Origin: Sorangium sp025924095
GTDB lineage: Bacteria; Myxococcota_A; Polyangia; Polyangiales; Polyangiaceae
NCBI RefSeq assembly: GCF_051521505.1
Contig: NZ_CP150356.1
Location: 2,604,001 to 2,668,000 of the forward strand
Direction of reading: 5' to 3'
DNA length: 64,000 nucleotides
In this document: positions 52,139-60,222 of the stretch, in pieces
Layout: every line of letters starts with the position of its first letter
Numbering within the stretch: the first letter of the stretch is position 1
Notes under the pieces: model-generated
Seen by the model: only the letters and a program-made list of their open reading frames with translations
Databases searched by the model: none
Told to the model about the DNA's origin: nothing
Position numbers and translations under genes: made by a program

Positions 52139-52840
52139 ATGAATCAGCATCCCGGCATCATCGGCAAGAAGATCGGCATGACGCAGATCTTCAGCGAGAC
52201 GGGCGAGGTCCTGCGTTGCACGGTCGTGCAGGCGGGCTGCGTCGTCATCGGCAAGCGCACGCTCGAGAAGGACGGCTACAGCGCCCTCATCCTCGGCCTC
52301 GGCGAGCGGGCGGAGCGGCACACGACGAAGCCGCTCGCCGGCGCCTTCAAGAAGACGGGGCAGACGCCGAAGCGCATCGTGCGCGAGCTGCGCTGCAGCC
52401 CCGAGCACGCGGCGAAGTACGAGCTCGGGCAGACGCTCAAGGTCGACGAGATCTTCGAGGTCGGCCAGCGCGTGGACGCGCAGGGCCGCTCGCGCGGCCG
52501 CGGCTTCAGCGGCGTCATTCGCCGGTGGAGCTTCGCCGGCGCGGTCAGCTCGCACGGTACCCACGAGTACTTCCGCCACGGCGGCTCGATCGGTACGAAC
52601 ATGACCCCCGGCCGCACGCTGCCCGGCCTGAAGATGCCCGGCCACTACGGCGACGAGACGGTGAGCGCGCTCAACCTCAAGATCGCGAAGCTCCTCCCCG
52701 AGGACGACCTCATCCTCATCGAGGGCCCCGTCCCCGGCCCGAAGAACCAGCTTGTCACGATCCGCGGCGCCGTGAAGAAGCGCGGCGGCAAGGGTCTCCC
52801 CAAGCCGGTGCAGCCGACCGGCAAGAAGAAGGCCGGCTGA
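52139..52840 (+). CDS. rplC: Ribosomal protein uL3 (L3)
   Basis: The 233-residue protein starts ATG 52139 (MNQHPGIIGKKIGMTQIF). It has GKRTLEKDGYSALILG, RGRGFSGVIRRWSFAGAVSSHGT, the SIGTNMTPGRTLPGLKMPGHYG region and ends KPVQPTGKKKAG. L3 binds 23S rRNA near the peptidyl-transferase centre. It stands outside an S10-like ribosomal operon: next is rlmE, and no L4/L23/L2 follow. Either the organism has moved this gene or it is an additional copy. Confidence 0.93.
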   Translation: MNQHPGIIGKKIGMTQIFSETGEVLRCTVVQAGCVVIGKRTLEKDGYSALILGLGERAERHTTKPLAGAFKKTGQTPKRIVRELRCSPEHAAKYELGQTLKVDEIFEVGQRVDAQGRSRGRGFSGVIRRWSFAGAVSSHGTHEYFRHGGSIGTNMTPGRTLPGLKMPGHYGDETVSALNLKIAKLLPEDDLILIEGPVPGPKNQLVTIRGAVKKRGGKGLPKPVQPTGKKKAG

Positions 52841-52917
52841 GCCCCGGCCGCTCGGTGGAGCGCGCGCGCCGCTGAGCGAGCGCGCGCGTCCCGCCGGCGG
52901 AGCCCTCCGGTCCTCCC

Positions 52918-53535
52918 GTGCCGCCGAAGTCCAGGAACCCGTACCAGCGCCCCGACGCCTTCACGAAGGCGGCGAAGGCGCAGGGCTACCCTGCGCGCAG
53001 CGTCTTCAAGCTCGAGGAGATCGATCGCCGGGTGCGGCTGCTCCGCCCCGGCCAGCGCGTGCTCGACCTGGGCGCGGCGCCCGGCTCGTGGTCGATGTAC
53101 GCGGCGCAGCGGATCGGCGCGGCGGGCAAGCTGCTCGCGGTCGATCTCTCGCCGATCACCGCGGCGCTCGGCCCGCAGGCGACGGTGGTGCAGGGGGACG
53201 CGCTGTCGCTGACGAACGAGGCGCTGGCGCAGTTCGCGCCGTACGACGTGGTGCTGTCGGACATGGCGCCCGCGACGAGCGGCAGCAAGATCGCCGACCA
53301 GGCCCGGAGCTACGAGCTGTTCATGCGCGCCGTGGCCGTGGCCGAGGCGCTGCTCGCGCCGGGCGGCGCGTTCGTCGGCAAGATCTTCATGAGCGAGGAC
53401 TTCGTGAAGGCCCGGGACGCGCTGCGGAACCTGTGCGAGGAGGTCCGGAGCATCCGGCCCGAGGGGACGCGGTCGAACAGCGTGGAGCTCTTCCTTGTGG
53501 GGCAGCGGCGGAAGGCGCCGGGGAAGACGGGATAG
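52918..53535 (+). CDS. rlmE: 23S rRNA 2'-O-methyltransferase RlmE/FtsJ
   Basis: The 205-residue protein starts at GTG 52918. It has RSVFKLEEID, SAM motif VLDLGAAPGSWS, VVLSDMAPATSG and GGAFVGKIF. The K-D-K-E catalytic set appears as Lys31, Asp115, Lys155 and Glu190 (RSNSVELFLV). RlmE methylates U2552 (E. coli numbering) of 23S rRNA, a late large-subunit assembly step, so its place downstream of L3 makes functional sense. It starts 77 bases after the rplC stop, probably in one transcript. Confidence 0.94.
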   Translation: MPPKSRNPYQRPDAFTKAAKAQGYPARSVFKLEEIDRRVRLLRPGQRVLDLGAAPGSWSMYAAQRIGAAGKLLAVDLSPITAALGPQATVVQGDALSLTNEALAQFAPYDVVLSDMAPATSGSKIADQARSYELFMRAVAVAEALLAPGGAFVGKIFMSEDFVKARDALRNLCEEVRSIRPEGTRSNSVELFLVGQRRKAPGKTG

Positions 53536-53553
53536 ACGCGCGGGGCTACCCCC

Positions 53554-54738
53554 TCAGAACGCGTTGTGCCCCGTGATCGCGTTCCCGAGGATCAGGCAGT
53601 GCACCTCGTCGGTGCCCTCGTACGTGTACACGCTCTCCAGGTTGAGCATGTGCCGGACGACCGGGTAATCGAGCAGGATCCCGTTGGCGCCGAGCACGCT
53701 CCGCGCGGTCCTCGCGATCTTGAGCGCCCAGGCCACGTTGTTCCGCTTGCACAGCGAGACCTGCACCGGGCTGATCCCGCCGGCGTCCTTCTGCCGCGCG
53801 AAGTGCAGCGCCATGATCTGCCCCTTCGCGATCTCGGTCGCCATCTCCACGAGCTCCGCCTGGATGAGCTGCCGCGACGCGATCGGCTGGCCGAACTGGA
53901 CGCGCTCGCGCGCATAGGAGACGGCGGTCTCGTAGCAGGCGCGCGCGGCGCCGAGCGCGCCCCACGCGATCCCGAAGCGCGCCTGCGTCAGGCAGCCGAG
54001 CGGGCCCTTCAGGCCGACCACCCCCGGCAGCACGTTCTCCTCCGGGACGCGCACCTCGTTCAGGACGATCTCGCCGGTCGGGCTCGCGCGCAGGCTCATC
54101 TTGCCGTGGATGAGCGGCGTCTCCAGCCCCTTCATCCCTCGCTCCACCACGAAGCCGCGGATCGACTCGGCCCCTCCGTCATCCACCTTGGCCCACACCA
54201 CGCAGAGGTGCGCGATCGGCGCGCTCGTGATCCACATCTTCGTGCCCGTGAGCACATAAGCGCTCCCGTCCTTCCGGGCGCGCGTCTTCATCGAGCTCGG
54301 ATCCGAGCCGCTGTCGGGCTCGGTCAGGCCGAAGCAGCCGATCAGCTCGGCGGCGGCCATCCCCGGCAGCCAGCGCTGCTTCTGCTCCTCGGAGCCGTAT
54401 TTCCAGATCGGATACATCGCCAGCGAGCCCTGGACGCTGACGAAGCTGCGCAGGCCGCTGTCACCGTACTCGAGCTCCTGCAGCGCGAGGCCGTAAGCGA
54501 CCGAGTTCATGCCGGCGCAGCCGTAGCCGGTCAGCGAGCCGCCGAGCAGGCCGAGCGCGGCGATCTCGGGGATGAGGTCGGTCGCGAACTCCTCCCGGGC
54601 GAACAGGCCCGCGGCGCGCGGCAGGTACCGCTCGCGCACGAAGCGACGGACGGCGTCGCGGATCATGCGCTCCTCGTCGGAGAGCAGCGGATCGATCGCC
54701 ATGAGCTGATCGAGCGAGAGGGGCTCCTGCGTGGCCAT
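53554..54738 (-). CDS. Acyl-CoA dehydrogenase, glutaryl-CoA dehydrogenase-like
   Basis: The 394-residue enzyme starts at ATG 54738 (MATQEPLSLDQL). It has SVQGSLAMYPIWKYGSEEQKQRWLPG, GLTEPDSGSDPSSM, KMWITSAPIAHLCVVWA, RFGIAWGALGAA and the catalytic base Glu374 in YTYEGTDEVHCLILGNAITG, all typical of GcdH. This FAD enzyme oxidises and decarboxylates glutaryl-CoA to crotonyl-CoA, the end of lysine, tryptophan and aromatic degradation. It lies between rlmE (convergent) and the L,D-transpeptidase, 109 bases from the latter. Confidence 0.88.
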   Translation of the reverse strand: MATQEPLSLDQLMAIDPLLSDEERMIRDAVRRFVRERYLPRAAGLFAREEFATDLIPEIAALGLLGGSLTGYGCAGMNSVAYGLALQELEYGDSGLRSFVSVQGSLAMYPIWKYGSEEQKQRWLPGMAAAELIGCFGLTEPDSGSDPSSMKTRARKDGSAYVLTGTKMWITSAPIAHLCVVWAKVDDGGAESIRGFVVERGMKGLETPLIHGKMSLRASPTGEIVLNEVRVPEENVLPGVVGLKGPLGCLTQARFGIAWGALGAARACYETAVSYARERVQFGQPIASRQLIQAELVEMATEIAKGQIMALHFARQKDAGGISPVQVSLCKRNNVAWALKIARTARSVLGANGILLDYPVVRHMLNLESVYTYEGTDEVHCLILGNAITGHNAF

Positions 54739-54846
54739 GGGGCCAGCGTGTAGCGTGCCTTCGAACGGCGCGAAAGACGGAAGGGGCCCAGCGCCGGCGC
54801 CGCGGCTCACGGGCGGACGGGCCGGCTCACGGGCGGATGGGCCGGC

Positions 54847-56784
54847 TCACGGGCGGATGGAGACGAGCGTGCCCTTCCGCAGCGAGAGCGCGCCGTGCCA
54901 GTCGGCCGGCACCTCGGGGGTCGTCCACTCGAACAGCCAGGCGGCGTCGAGCGGAGAGAGGTTCACGCAGCCATGGCTGCGCGCGGTGCCGAAATCGTCG
55001 TGCCAGTAGGCGGCGTGGAACGCGAAGCCCCCGGTGAAGTACTGGACGAACGGCACGTCGCGGAAGTCGAACGGATCCTCCTCCTCCTCGTCGCCATCCA
55101 TCGTGACCGTGACGTGCTTCGTGTGGATGCGGAACAGGCCCTGGATCGTCGAGCGCGTCGTCTCGGGGTCGCCGAGGCCGTCCGCCCCGGTCGAGACAAG
55201 GGTCACGTAGACAGGGCGGGTGCCCTCGTACGCGACGAGGCTCTGCTGGTGGATGGAGACGTCGATCCACTTGCGCCCGCGCACCGCCCACGCGGGCGTC
55301 CTGGGGAGCGGGTCGACGCGCACGAGATCGTCGGCGCGGACGAGCGAGCCGTCCCGCGCCTCGAGGTAATCGATGCCGCCGACGCGCCGGGAGGCGCCGG
55401 ACAGCGGGAGCGCCTCGCGGAAGCGGAGCGGGGCGCGGGTGAGGCCGCCGCGCTCGCCCGGGACGAGGCGCACGGCGTGGCGGCGCCGGGAGAAGGCGAC
55501 GGGCAGGGGGACGTCCTCCGGGAGCAGGAGCCCGGAGAAGGCGCTCGGCCGGATGACGCGGGTGCGGTCGAGCGGCAGGGCGGCGAGGTCGGTGGTCAGG
55601 CCGAAGCGGCGCCCGTCGTGATCGAAGGTCGAGAGCAGCGCGAAGCCGGAGCGCGTCCGGGCGCGACCCAGGACGAGCGCGTCGGGCGCACGGCGGTCGC
55701 CGGCGAGCCCGGGCGCCGGCCGGCCGTAAAGCAGGACCGAGGGGGTCGCGTCGAGGGGCGGCGGCGCGACGAAGTCCGGCGCGCGCGCGGCGGTCGCGGC
55801 GCGGAGCAGGTGCGCGGCGAGATCGGGCTCGGCGCCGCGCTGCTCATCCTCGCTCGGCAGGCGCGCATAGAGCGGCGGGGTAGGGGAGCGCGACATCACG
55901 TACGTGTAGGGCAGCCCGCCGAGCAGGGCCGTGATGTCGCGCGCTTCCGGCGCGGTATCGCCCGCCTGCATGGCGCCTGGCGCGGTATCAGCCGTCTGGA
56001 TAGCGGCCGGCGCGGTATCAGCCGTCTGGATAGCGGCCGGCGCGGTATCGCCCGCCTGCATGGCGCCTGGCGCGGTGTCGCCCGTCTGGAGAGCGGCCGG
56101 CGCGGTATCGCCGCCCTGCATCGCAGCCGGCGCGACCTCGCCGCCGACGTCCGGTAAGGCGGACGAAGCGAACCGGCGGACCGGACGGCGCGACGAGGCC
56201 TCGACCGCGAGGTCGTGAATGTTGAGCGTCGCGCTGGCGCCGATGCAGACGTAGCCGTTCGGCTCGATGCGGTACCAGCCCCCGGCGCACGACTCTCTGC
56301 CGGACGGGTCCGGCCGGCGCGCGACCACGGCGCCGGCGCGCAGGTAGCCGATGCGCCGGCCGGTCCAGCGCGGCTCGGCGAAGATCCACGTCTCCCGGGC
56401 GATGCTCGCGAGCTCGTGGACCTCCTCGGCCACCGTCGGCGAGGTGACCGGGGGCGGATCCAGCTCGGGCAGCTTGTCGGAGCCGTCATCGACGAGCTCC
56501 GGCGGCAGCGCCGGCAAGGCGAGCGGGTCGCCGCCCGGCGCCGCGGCGTCCGCGGGCGGCGGCGTCACCACGGCGCCCGCGCCGGTCAGCGCGGCGTCCT
56601 CCGCGGCGGCGGAGGGCGCCGGGGCAGCGACGGCGGGCACCGCCACGGCGAGCGGCGCGGTGACAGCGGACGCCGGCGCAGGCGCCTGGGAGGCCGCTGT
56701 CGGCTCGGAGGCAGGGCGCGGGCAGCTCGCGCTCAGCGTCGAGAGCGCAATCGCCGGCAGCAGGAGAAAGCCTCTCACGCGCAT
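54847..56784 (-). CDS. L,D-transpeptidase (YkuD) lipoprotein with decapeptide repeats
   Basis: The 645-residue protein begins MRVRGFLLLPAIALSTLSASC, a lipobox-like signal. Ala/Pro-rich linker and an SH3-like stretch (FAEPRWTGRRIGYLRAGAVV) follow. The middle has about six decapeptide repeats (GDTAPAALQT type). The C-terminal YkuD domain has FHAAYWHDDFGTARSHGCVN: the catalytic Cys606 in SHGC (603-606). It should cross-link peptidoglycan or attach lipoproteins by L,D-transpeptidation in the periplasm. The extra 350-residue N-terminal part is unusual for the family. Confidence 0.85.
   Translation of the reverse strand: MRVRGFLLLPAIALSTLSASCPRPASEPTAASQAPAPASAVTAPLAVAVPAVAAPAPSAAAEDAALTGAGAVVTPPPADAAAPGGDPLALPALPPELVDDGSDKLPELDPPPVTSPTVAEEVHELASIARETWIFAEPRWTGRRIGYLRAGAVVARRPDPSGRESCAGGWYRIEPNGYVCIGASATLNIHDLAVEASSRRPVRRFASSALPDVGGEVAPAAMQGGDTAPAALQTGDTAPGAMQAGDTAPAAIQTADTAPAAIQTADTAPGAMQAGDTAPEARDITALLGGLPYTYVMSRSPTPPLYARLPSEDEQRGAEPDLAAHLLRAATAARAPDFVAPPPLDATPSVLLYGRPAPGLAGDRRAPDALVLGRARTRSGFALLSTFDHDGRRFGLTTDLAALPLDRTRVIRPSAFSGLLLPEDVPLPVAFSRRRHAVRLVPGERGGLTRAPLRFREALPLSGASRRVGGIDYLEARDGSLVRADDLVRVDPLPRTPAWAVRGRKWIDVSIHQQSLVAYEGTRPVYVTLVSTGADGLGDPETTRSTIQGLFRIHTKHVTVTMDGDEEEEDPFDFRDVPFVQYFTGGFAFHAAYWHDDFGTARSHGCVNLSPLDAAWLFEWTTPEVPADWHGALSLRKGTLVSIRP
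55950..56140 (-). repeat. 30-bp in-frame tandem repeats in the L,D-transpeptidase gene
   Basis: About six 30-base units encode (G/A)DTAP(A/G)A(M/I/L)Q(T/A). Two neighbouring units (55981-56010 and 56011-56040) are identical, showing recent duplication. They form a Pro/Ala/Thr-rich flexible spacer. Confidence 0.85.
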
Positions 56785-56971
56785 GGAGCGCGCGTATCAG
56801 GAGGCGCGGGCGAGGGCCAAGTTCAAGAGGGGAGCCACGAGCGCGCGCGGGGCCGCGAGCGAGCGCCTATCGGCGGAGGCGCTCGCCTGGCGCTCCAGGA
56901 CGGCCGGCGGCGGGGATACGGGCGATGGCGGGGGTGAGGGCGCGGCGGACCCGCGCCCGGAGGGCCTCAGC

Positions 56972-58834
56972 TCACAGATCGCGCGCGCACATGGCCGTGA
57001 CGTAGTAGCGGCGCGAGTTGCTCGCGTAGGAGACCTGGTAGTCCGTCGTCTGCTTGAACCCGGCGGCCAGGAAGCTGCCGCCATGCATGAAGCGCGCGAC
57101 GGAGTTGTTGTCGAGCCGCGAGCAGTCGTTGCAGGGCGTGAGCAGCTGATAGATATCCGAACCGTCGCGGGTGGCCTTGTACGCATTGCCGGCCAGGTCC
57201 AGGTGGCCCCACCGCCCGGCGCCGTTCGGGAACTTGCCGACGTCGGTGAGGTCCGTGTGGCTGCAAGGGTAGAGCGAGGGATACGACATCTTGCAGGAGC
57301 CAGCGACGCTCCCGTCGCCCTGGCAGCACCACGAGGCGTCGTCGATCTCGATGTCCTCGACGTTCGCGCCGCCCCAGGGATAGATGCGCTGCTCGTCGCC
57401 GCCGGCAGAGGCGTAGTTGATCTCGGCCTGGGTCGGCATCCGGCCGCCGTCCCACGCGCAGAACCCGAACAGCTCGTACCACGTCGCGCAGACGATCGGC
57501 TTGTGCTCCTTGGATCCCGGGGTGTCGCTCCAGGACGGCCAGCCGTACGGATCGCAGATGAGCGCCGACTTGAGACCGCTCGTGTCGGCCGCGAGCCGCG
57601 AGTTCCACGACGGGTCCCAGCCGCTGTTCGGGATCTTCGGGTGGGCGCCCGCTCCGACGGCCGGCGGGTTGGCCTGCGTCGGGCCGCCGGTCCGCTCCAG
57701 GTACTGCCGGAAGCGCCCCACCGTGATCGTGTACTTGTCGAGATAGAAGTCGCTGACCGTGGCCGGCAAGCCCGCGTTGTTGAGCCGGTTGAACGTGCCC
57801 CCGGGGACCGGGAGCGTCGAGCAGCAGTCATCGCTCCCGTTCACGCCGCAGTTCTCGCCGGCGCCCGGCGTGTTGCTGGCGCAGCTGATCGGCAGGCCAG
57901 GCACGCCGCCGCCTCCGCCGCCAGCGCCACCCGAGCCGCCGGTGCCACCCCCCGAGCCGCCGGCGCCGCCCGAGCCCGAGGTGGAGATGGCGCTCGTCGT
58001 GCTGCTGCTCGTCGTTGCGCTCGTGGTGGAGCTGGCGCTCGTCGTTGCGCTCGTGGTGGAGCTGGCGCTCGTCGTGCTGCTGCTCGTCGTTGCGCTCGTG
58101 GTGGAGCTGGCGCTCGTGGTGGTCGTCGAGCCGCTGCCGGTCCCGTTGTCGTAGCAGACGTAGAGATCCGGTCGCTTCTCCGGCACCGTCATCTCGCTCG
58201 TCCTGATGTGGGTGCGGTTCGCGGATTGCTCGAACAGCATGCCGTGGTTCGGGGTGCCGTTCACCCAGCTCTGCACGAGCCCGGTGACGCTGAACGTGCG
58301 ATATACACTGTAGGCGATGGTCTGGCTCCCAGCCGTGCCCGGGGTGAAAGTGGCCTCGACGCTGGGATTCATCGCCGCAGCCAGCGGGCCGTACGCCGAA
58401 GCGCTATCCATCTCCACCCAGGGCGCCGTGATGCGGTGTACTCGGATGGGGTCAGGCCCGCCGGAGCCGATGAAGAGGGTGACGTCCGCCGAGACGATGG
58501 TCGCGCCGGCCGGGATCGCTGAGAGGTCGAACTGCAACGCCCCGTATTGGTGCTGCTCAGGGGTCGTGCCCGTGGCGGCGTAGGTGGTGGCGTACATGTC
58601 GGTGCCGTTGTGTGCATAGCCGGTCGCCTCATTGACGAAGATGTCTTTGACGACGCTGGTCCCCTCGCCGCGCTTGATATGCACGCAGACCGTCGCCGCC
58701 TGCTGCGCCTCTCCGATCAGATCCTCGCCGGCGTCGTGCGCACCGATGCATCCGGCGAGCGCCGCGCCCGAGGCGGCGGCCATAGATGCCAGGAGAAGAT
58801 GCCGAGACCCTCCCACGATCATGCGATTCCTCAT
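56972..58834 (-). CDS. Lipoprotein with DNRLRE-like domain and formylglycine-generating-enzyme-like (SUMF1) domain
   Basis: The 620-residue protein starts at ATG 58834 (GGAG before it). A signal ends with ALAGC (lipobox). Residues about 45-230 match DNRLRE-type beta domains (FVNEATGYAHNGTDMYATTY, GALQFDLSAIPAGATIVSADV). A Ser/Thr linker with repeated TTSASSTTSATTS stretches precedes an FGE-sulfatase (SUMF1) domain: PVPGGTFNRLNNAGLPATVSDFYLDK, VCATWYELFGFCAWDGGRMPTQAEINY, IYPWGG and YYVTAMCARDL. SUMF1-type domains convert Cys to formylglycine or serve as carbohydrate-recognition modules; the fused DNRLRE part favours a surface role. Active-site cysteines are not certain. Confidence 0.8.
   Translation of the reverse strand: MRNRMIVGGSRHLLLASMAAASGAALAGCIGAHDAGEDLIGEAQQAATVCVHIKRGEGTSVVKDIFVNEATGYAHNGTDMYATTYAATGTTPEQHQYGALQFDLSAIPAGATIVSADVTLFIGSGGPDPIRVHRITAPWVEMDSASAYGPLAAAMNPSVEATFTPGTAGSQTIAYSVYRTFSVTGLVQSWVNGTPNHGMLFEQSANRTHIRTSEMTVPEKRPDLYVCYDNGTGSGSTTTTSASSTTSATTSSSTTSASSTTSATTSASSTTSATTSSSTTSAISTSGSGGAGGSGGGTGGSGGAGGGGGGVPGLPISCASNTPGAGENCGVNGSDDCCSTLPVPGGTFNRLNNAGLPATVSDFYLDKYTITVGRFRQYLERTGGPTQANPPAVGAGAHPKIPNSGWDPSWNSRLAADTSGLKSALICDPYGWPSWSDTPGSKEHKPIVCATWYELFGFCAWDGGRMPTQAEINYASAGGDEQRIYPWGGANVEDIEIDDASWCCQGDGSVAGSCKMSYPSLYPCSHTDLTDVGKFPNGAGRWGHLDLAGNAYKATRDGSDIYQLLTPCNDCSRLDNNSVARFMHGGSFLAAGFKQTTDYQVSYASNSRRYYVTAMCARDL
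57985..58125 (-). repeat. Ser/Thr-linker tandem repeats within the FGE-like gene
   Basis: Units of about 30 bases around GAGCTGGCGCTCGTCGTTGC repeat several times and encode the SASSTTSATTS linker. This is a coding low-complexity repeat, not a mobile feature. Confidence 0.7.
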
Positions 58835-59424
58835 GATACTCTCCGATCCGCATCGCCGGGCGATGCCCGCCAGCGAGGTCAACTGTGATGCCGTTGTGCA
58901 GGAACGCCAGATGCACCCCTGCCAAAACCATCGTCTGCCTGCGCGCCCTGAAGCATCACCTTCATCAGGTCAGCCGTCGGATCGTTCTGGCGTCGAACAG
59001 CGCGCGAGGAAAACGATACCTTTTTACGTCTTTGATCTGAAGCCGTCAATTGTGAATCGATGTTTGCTACCAAAAACCTGTTGAGACGAATCGTGGTGTC
59101 GGGACAAAACTAAACAGTATCGCCCGAACCCCTCGCGGTTGTCGAGCGCCGCGGAGGCGCCTTCGGCGATGTCGCTCACGTTCTCCTCAACCTCCTCCAC
59201 CGCCTCGGCTTCTGCTCAGCTCGCCGGTGCCACGTGGGTGGCATGCGTGGGTTGATCGCGGATTTTGCCGCTTCAGAGCGACCGGAAGCGGGCGGCGTAG
59301 GAGCAGAGAGGCCGGGCTCCACCTACCTGACTGCCTGTTGGCCTACCTGCGTGCTCAGGCTGCTCACGGCTCACGGCTAAGATTGCCTGTCGGCCGGTCT
59401 GTTGCCTGATCTGTCGCGCCCTAT
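58835..59424. other. Long intergenic region, 590 bases
   Basis: Between two minus-strand genes. It has a notably AT-rich block (about 59010-59095, with TTTTTACGTC, CAATTGTGAATCG, CCAAAAACCTG), a likely promoter zone for the FGE-like gene downstream. Its right side (59320-59420) contains imperfect short repeats such as GCCTGTTGGCCTACCTG and TGCCTGTCGGCCGGTCTG. I see no gene or RNA structure I can name. Confidence 0.45.
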
Positions 59425-60219
59425 CTACCGGTTGCCTTGTGCGGGCGCGGGATCGTGGCCGGCGGCCGTGGACAGGCCCTCTTCGACCTCCGTGACGATC
59501 ATCGTCGCGAGCAGATCGAGCAGCGCGCGGCCCTCGTCCTCGGAGGCCTCGCGCGGAGCGCCGGTGTAGGCGGCGTCCATACCCAGCTCGCGGAAGCTCT
59601 TCACCCCTGCCTTGATGCCTTCTGCCAGGCTCAACTCGAGATCCGGCAGGTCCCGGGCGATGTCGTCCCGGACGAGCGCGGGGGCCGCGGCGAGGACGAG
59701 CGATGTCTCGTAACGGCCAGCGTGGCAGGCGCCGCTCCGGAACTCGGCGGAGAGCGTCCTCGCCCAGCGGCGCGCGAGCGGGCAGGCCACCGACGCGCGG
59801 CCCGGGGGCAGGCCGCTCGCGGCGGCGCGCACCGCGCGGTCGTGCTCCGGCTCGAGGTGGTTGTTGATGAAGCAGACGTGCGCCAGGCCGGCCGACAGGT
59901 AGGCCTCCGCGACCGCGCGCAGGAAGCCGGTGAGCGCAGGCGCCGGGATCGAGATCGCTCCCGCGAAGCCCGCCGCGAAGTCGGTCACGCCATAGCCGAC
60001 CGGCGGCGCGAGGAGCGCGGCGACGCCCCGCTCCCACAGCCGGCGGCCCGCGCGCTCGGCCGCGGCCTCGCCGATGATCGTGTCCGTCGCGAGCGGCAGG
60101 TGCGGGCCGTGCGGCTCCACCGACCCGACCGGCACGAGCGCGACGCACGGGGCGCCGGCCGACAGGAGCGCGGCGAGCTCCGCCGTCGTCAGCTCGGCGA
60201 GGCGCGGCGCGGCCTGCAT
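59425..60219 (-). CDS. Creatininase-family amidohydrolase
   Basis: The 264-residue protein has the family metal motif in VGSVEPHGPHLPLATD (Glu35, His37, Asp46) and a later INNHLEPEHD. The active-site tail includes GACHAGRYETSLVL with His and Glu. Members hydrolyse creatinine, formamides or related amides (for example in mycofactocin biosynthesis), or aid aromatic degradation. Its start is 3 bases beyond the ligase gene stop, so it belongs to the aromatic-CoA operon; the substrate is unknown. Confidence 0.85.
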   Translation of the reverse strand: MQAAPRLAELTTAELAALLSAGAPCVALVPVGSVEPHGPHLPLATDTIIGEAAAERAGRRLWERGVAALLAPPVGYGVTDFAAGFAGAISIPAPALTGFLRAVAEAYLSAGLAHVCFINNHLEPEHDRAVRAAASGLPPGRASVACPLARRWARTLSAEFRSGACHAGRYETSLVLAAAPALVRDDIARDLPDLELSLAEGIKAGVKSFRELGMDAAYTGAPREASEDEGRALLDLLATMIVTEVEEGLSTAAGHDPAPAQGNR

Positions 60220-60222
60220 GCG

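Noticed and set aside
55950..56140. Regular 30-base repeats as a CRISPR array
   Set aside because: There are no unique spacers; units abut directly, stay in frame and encode a decapeptide.
57985..58125. Repeated 30-base blocks as CRISPR or mobile repeat
   Set aside because: In-frame Ser/Thr linker of the FGE-like protein with no spacer pattern.
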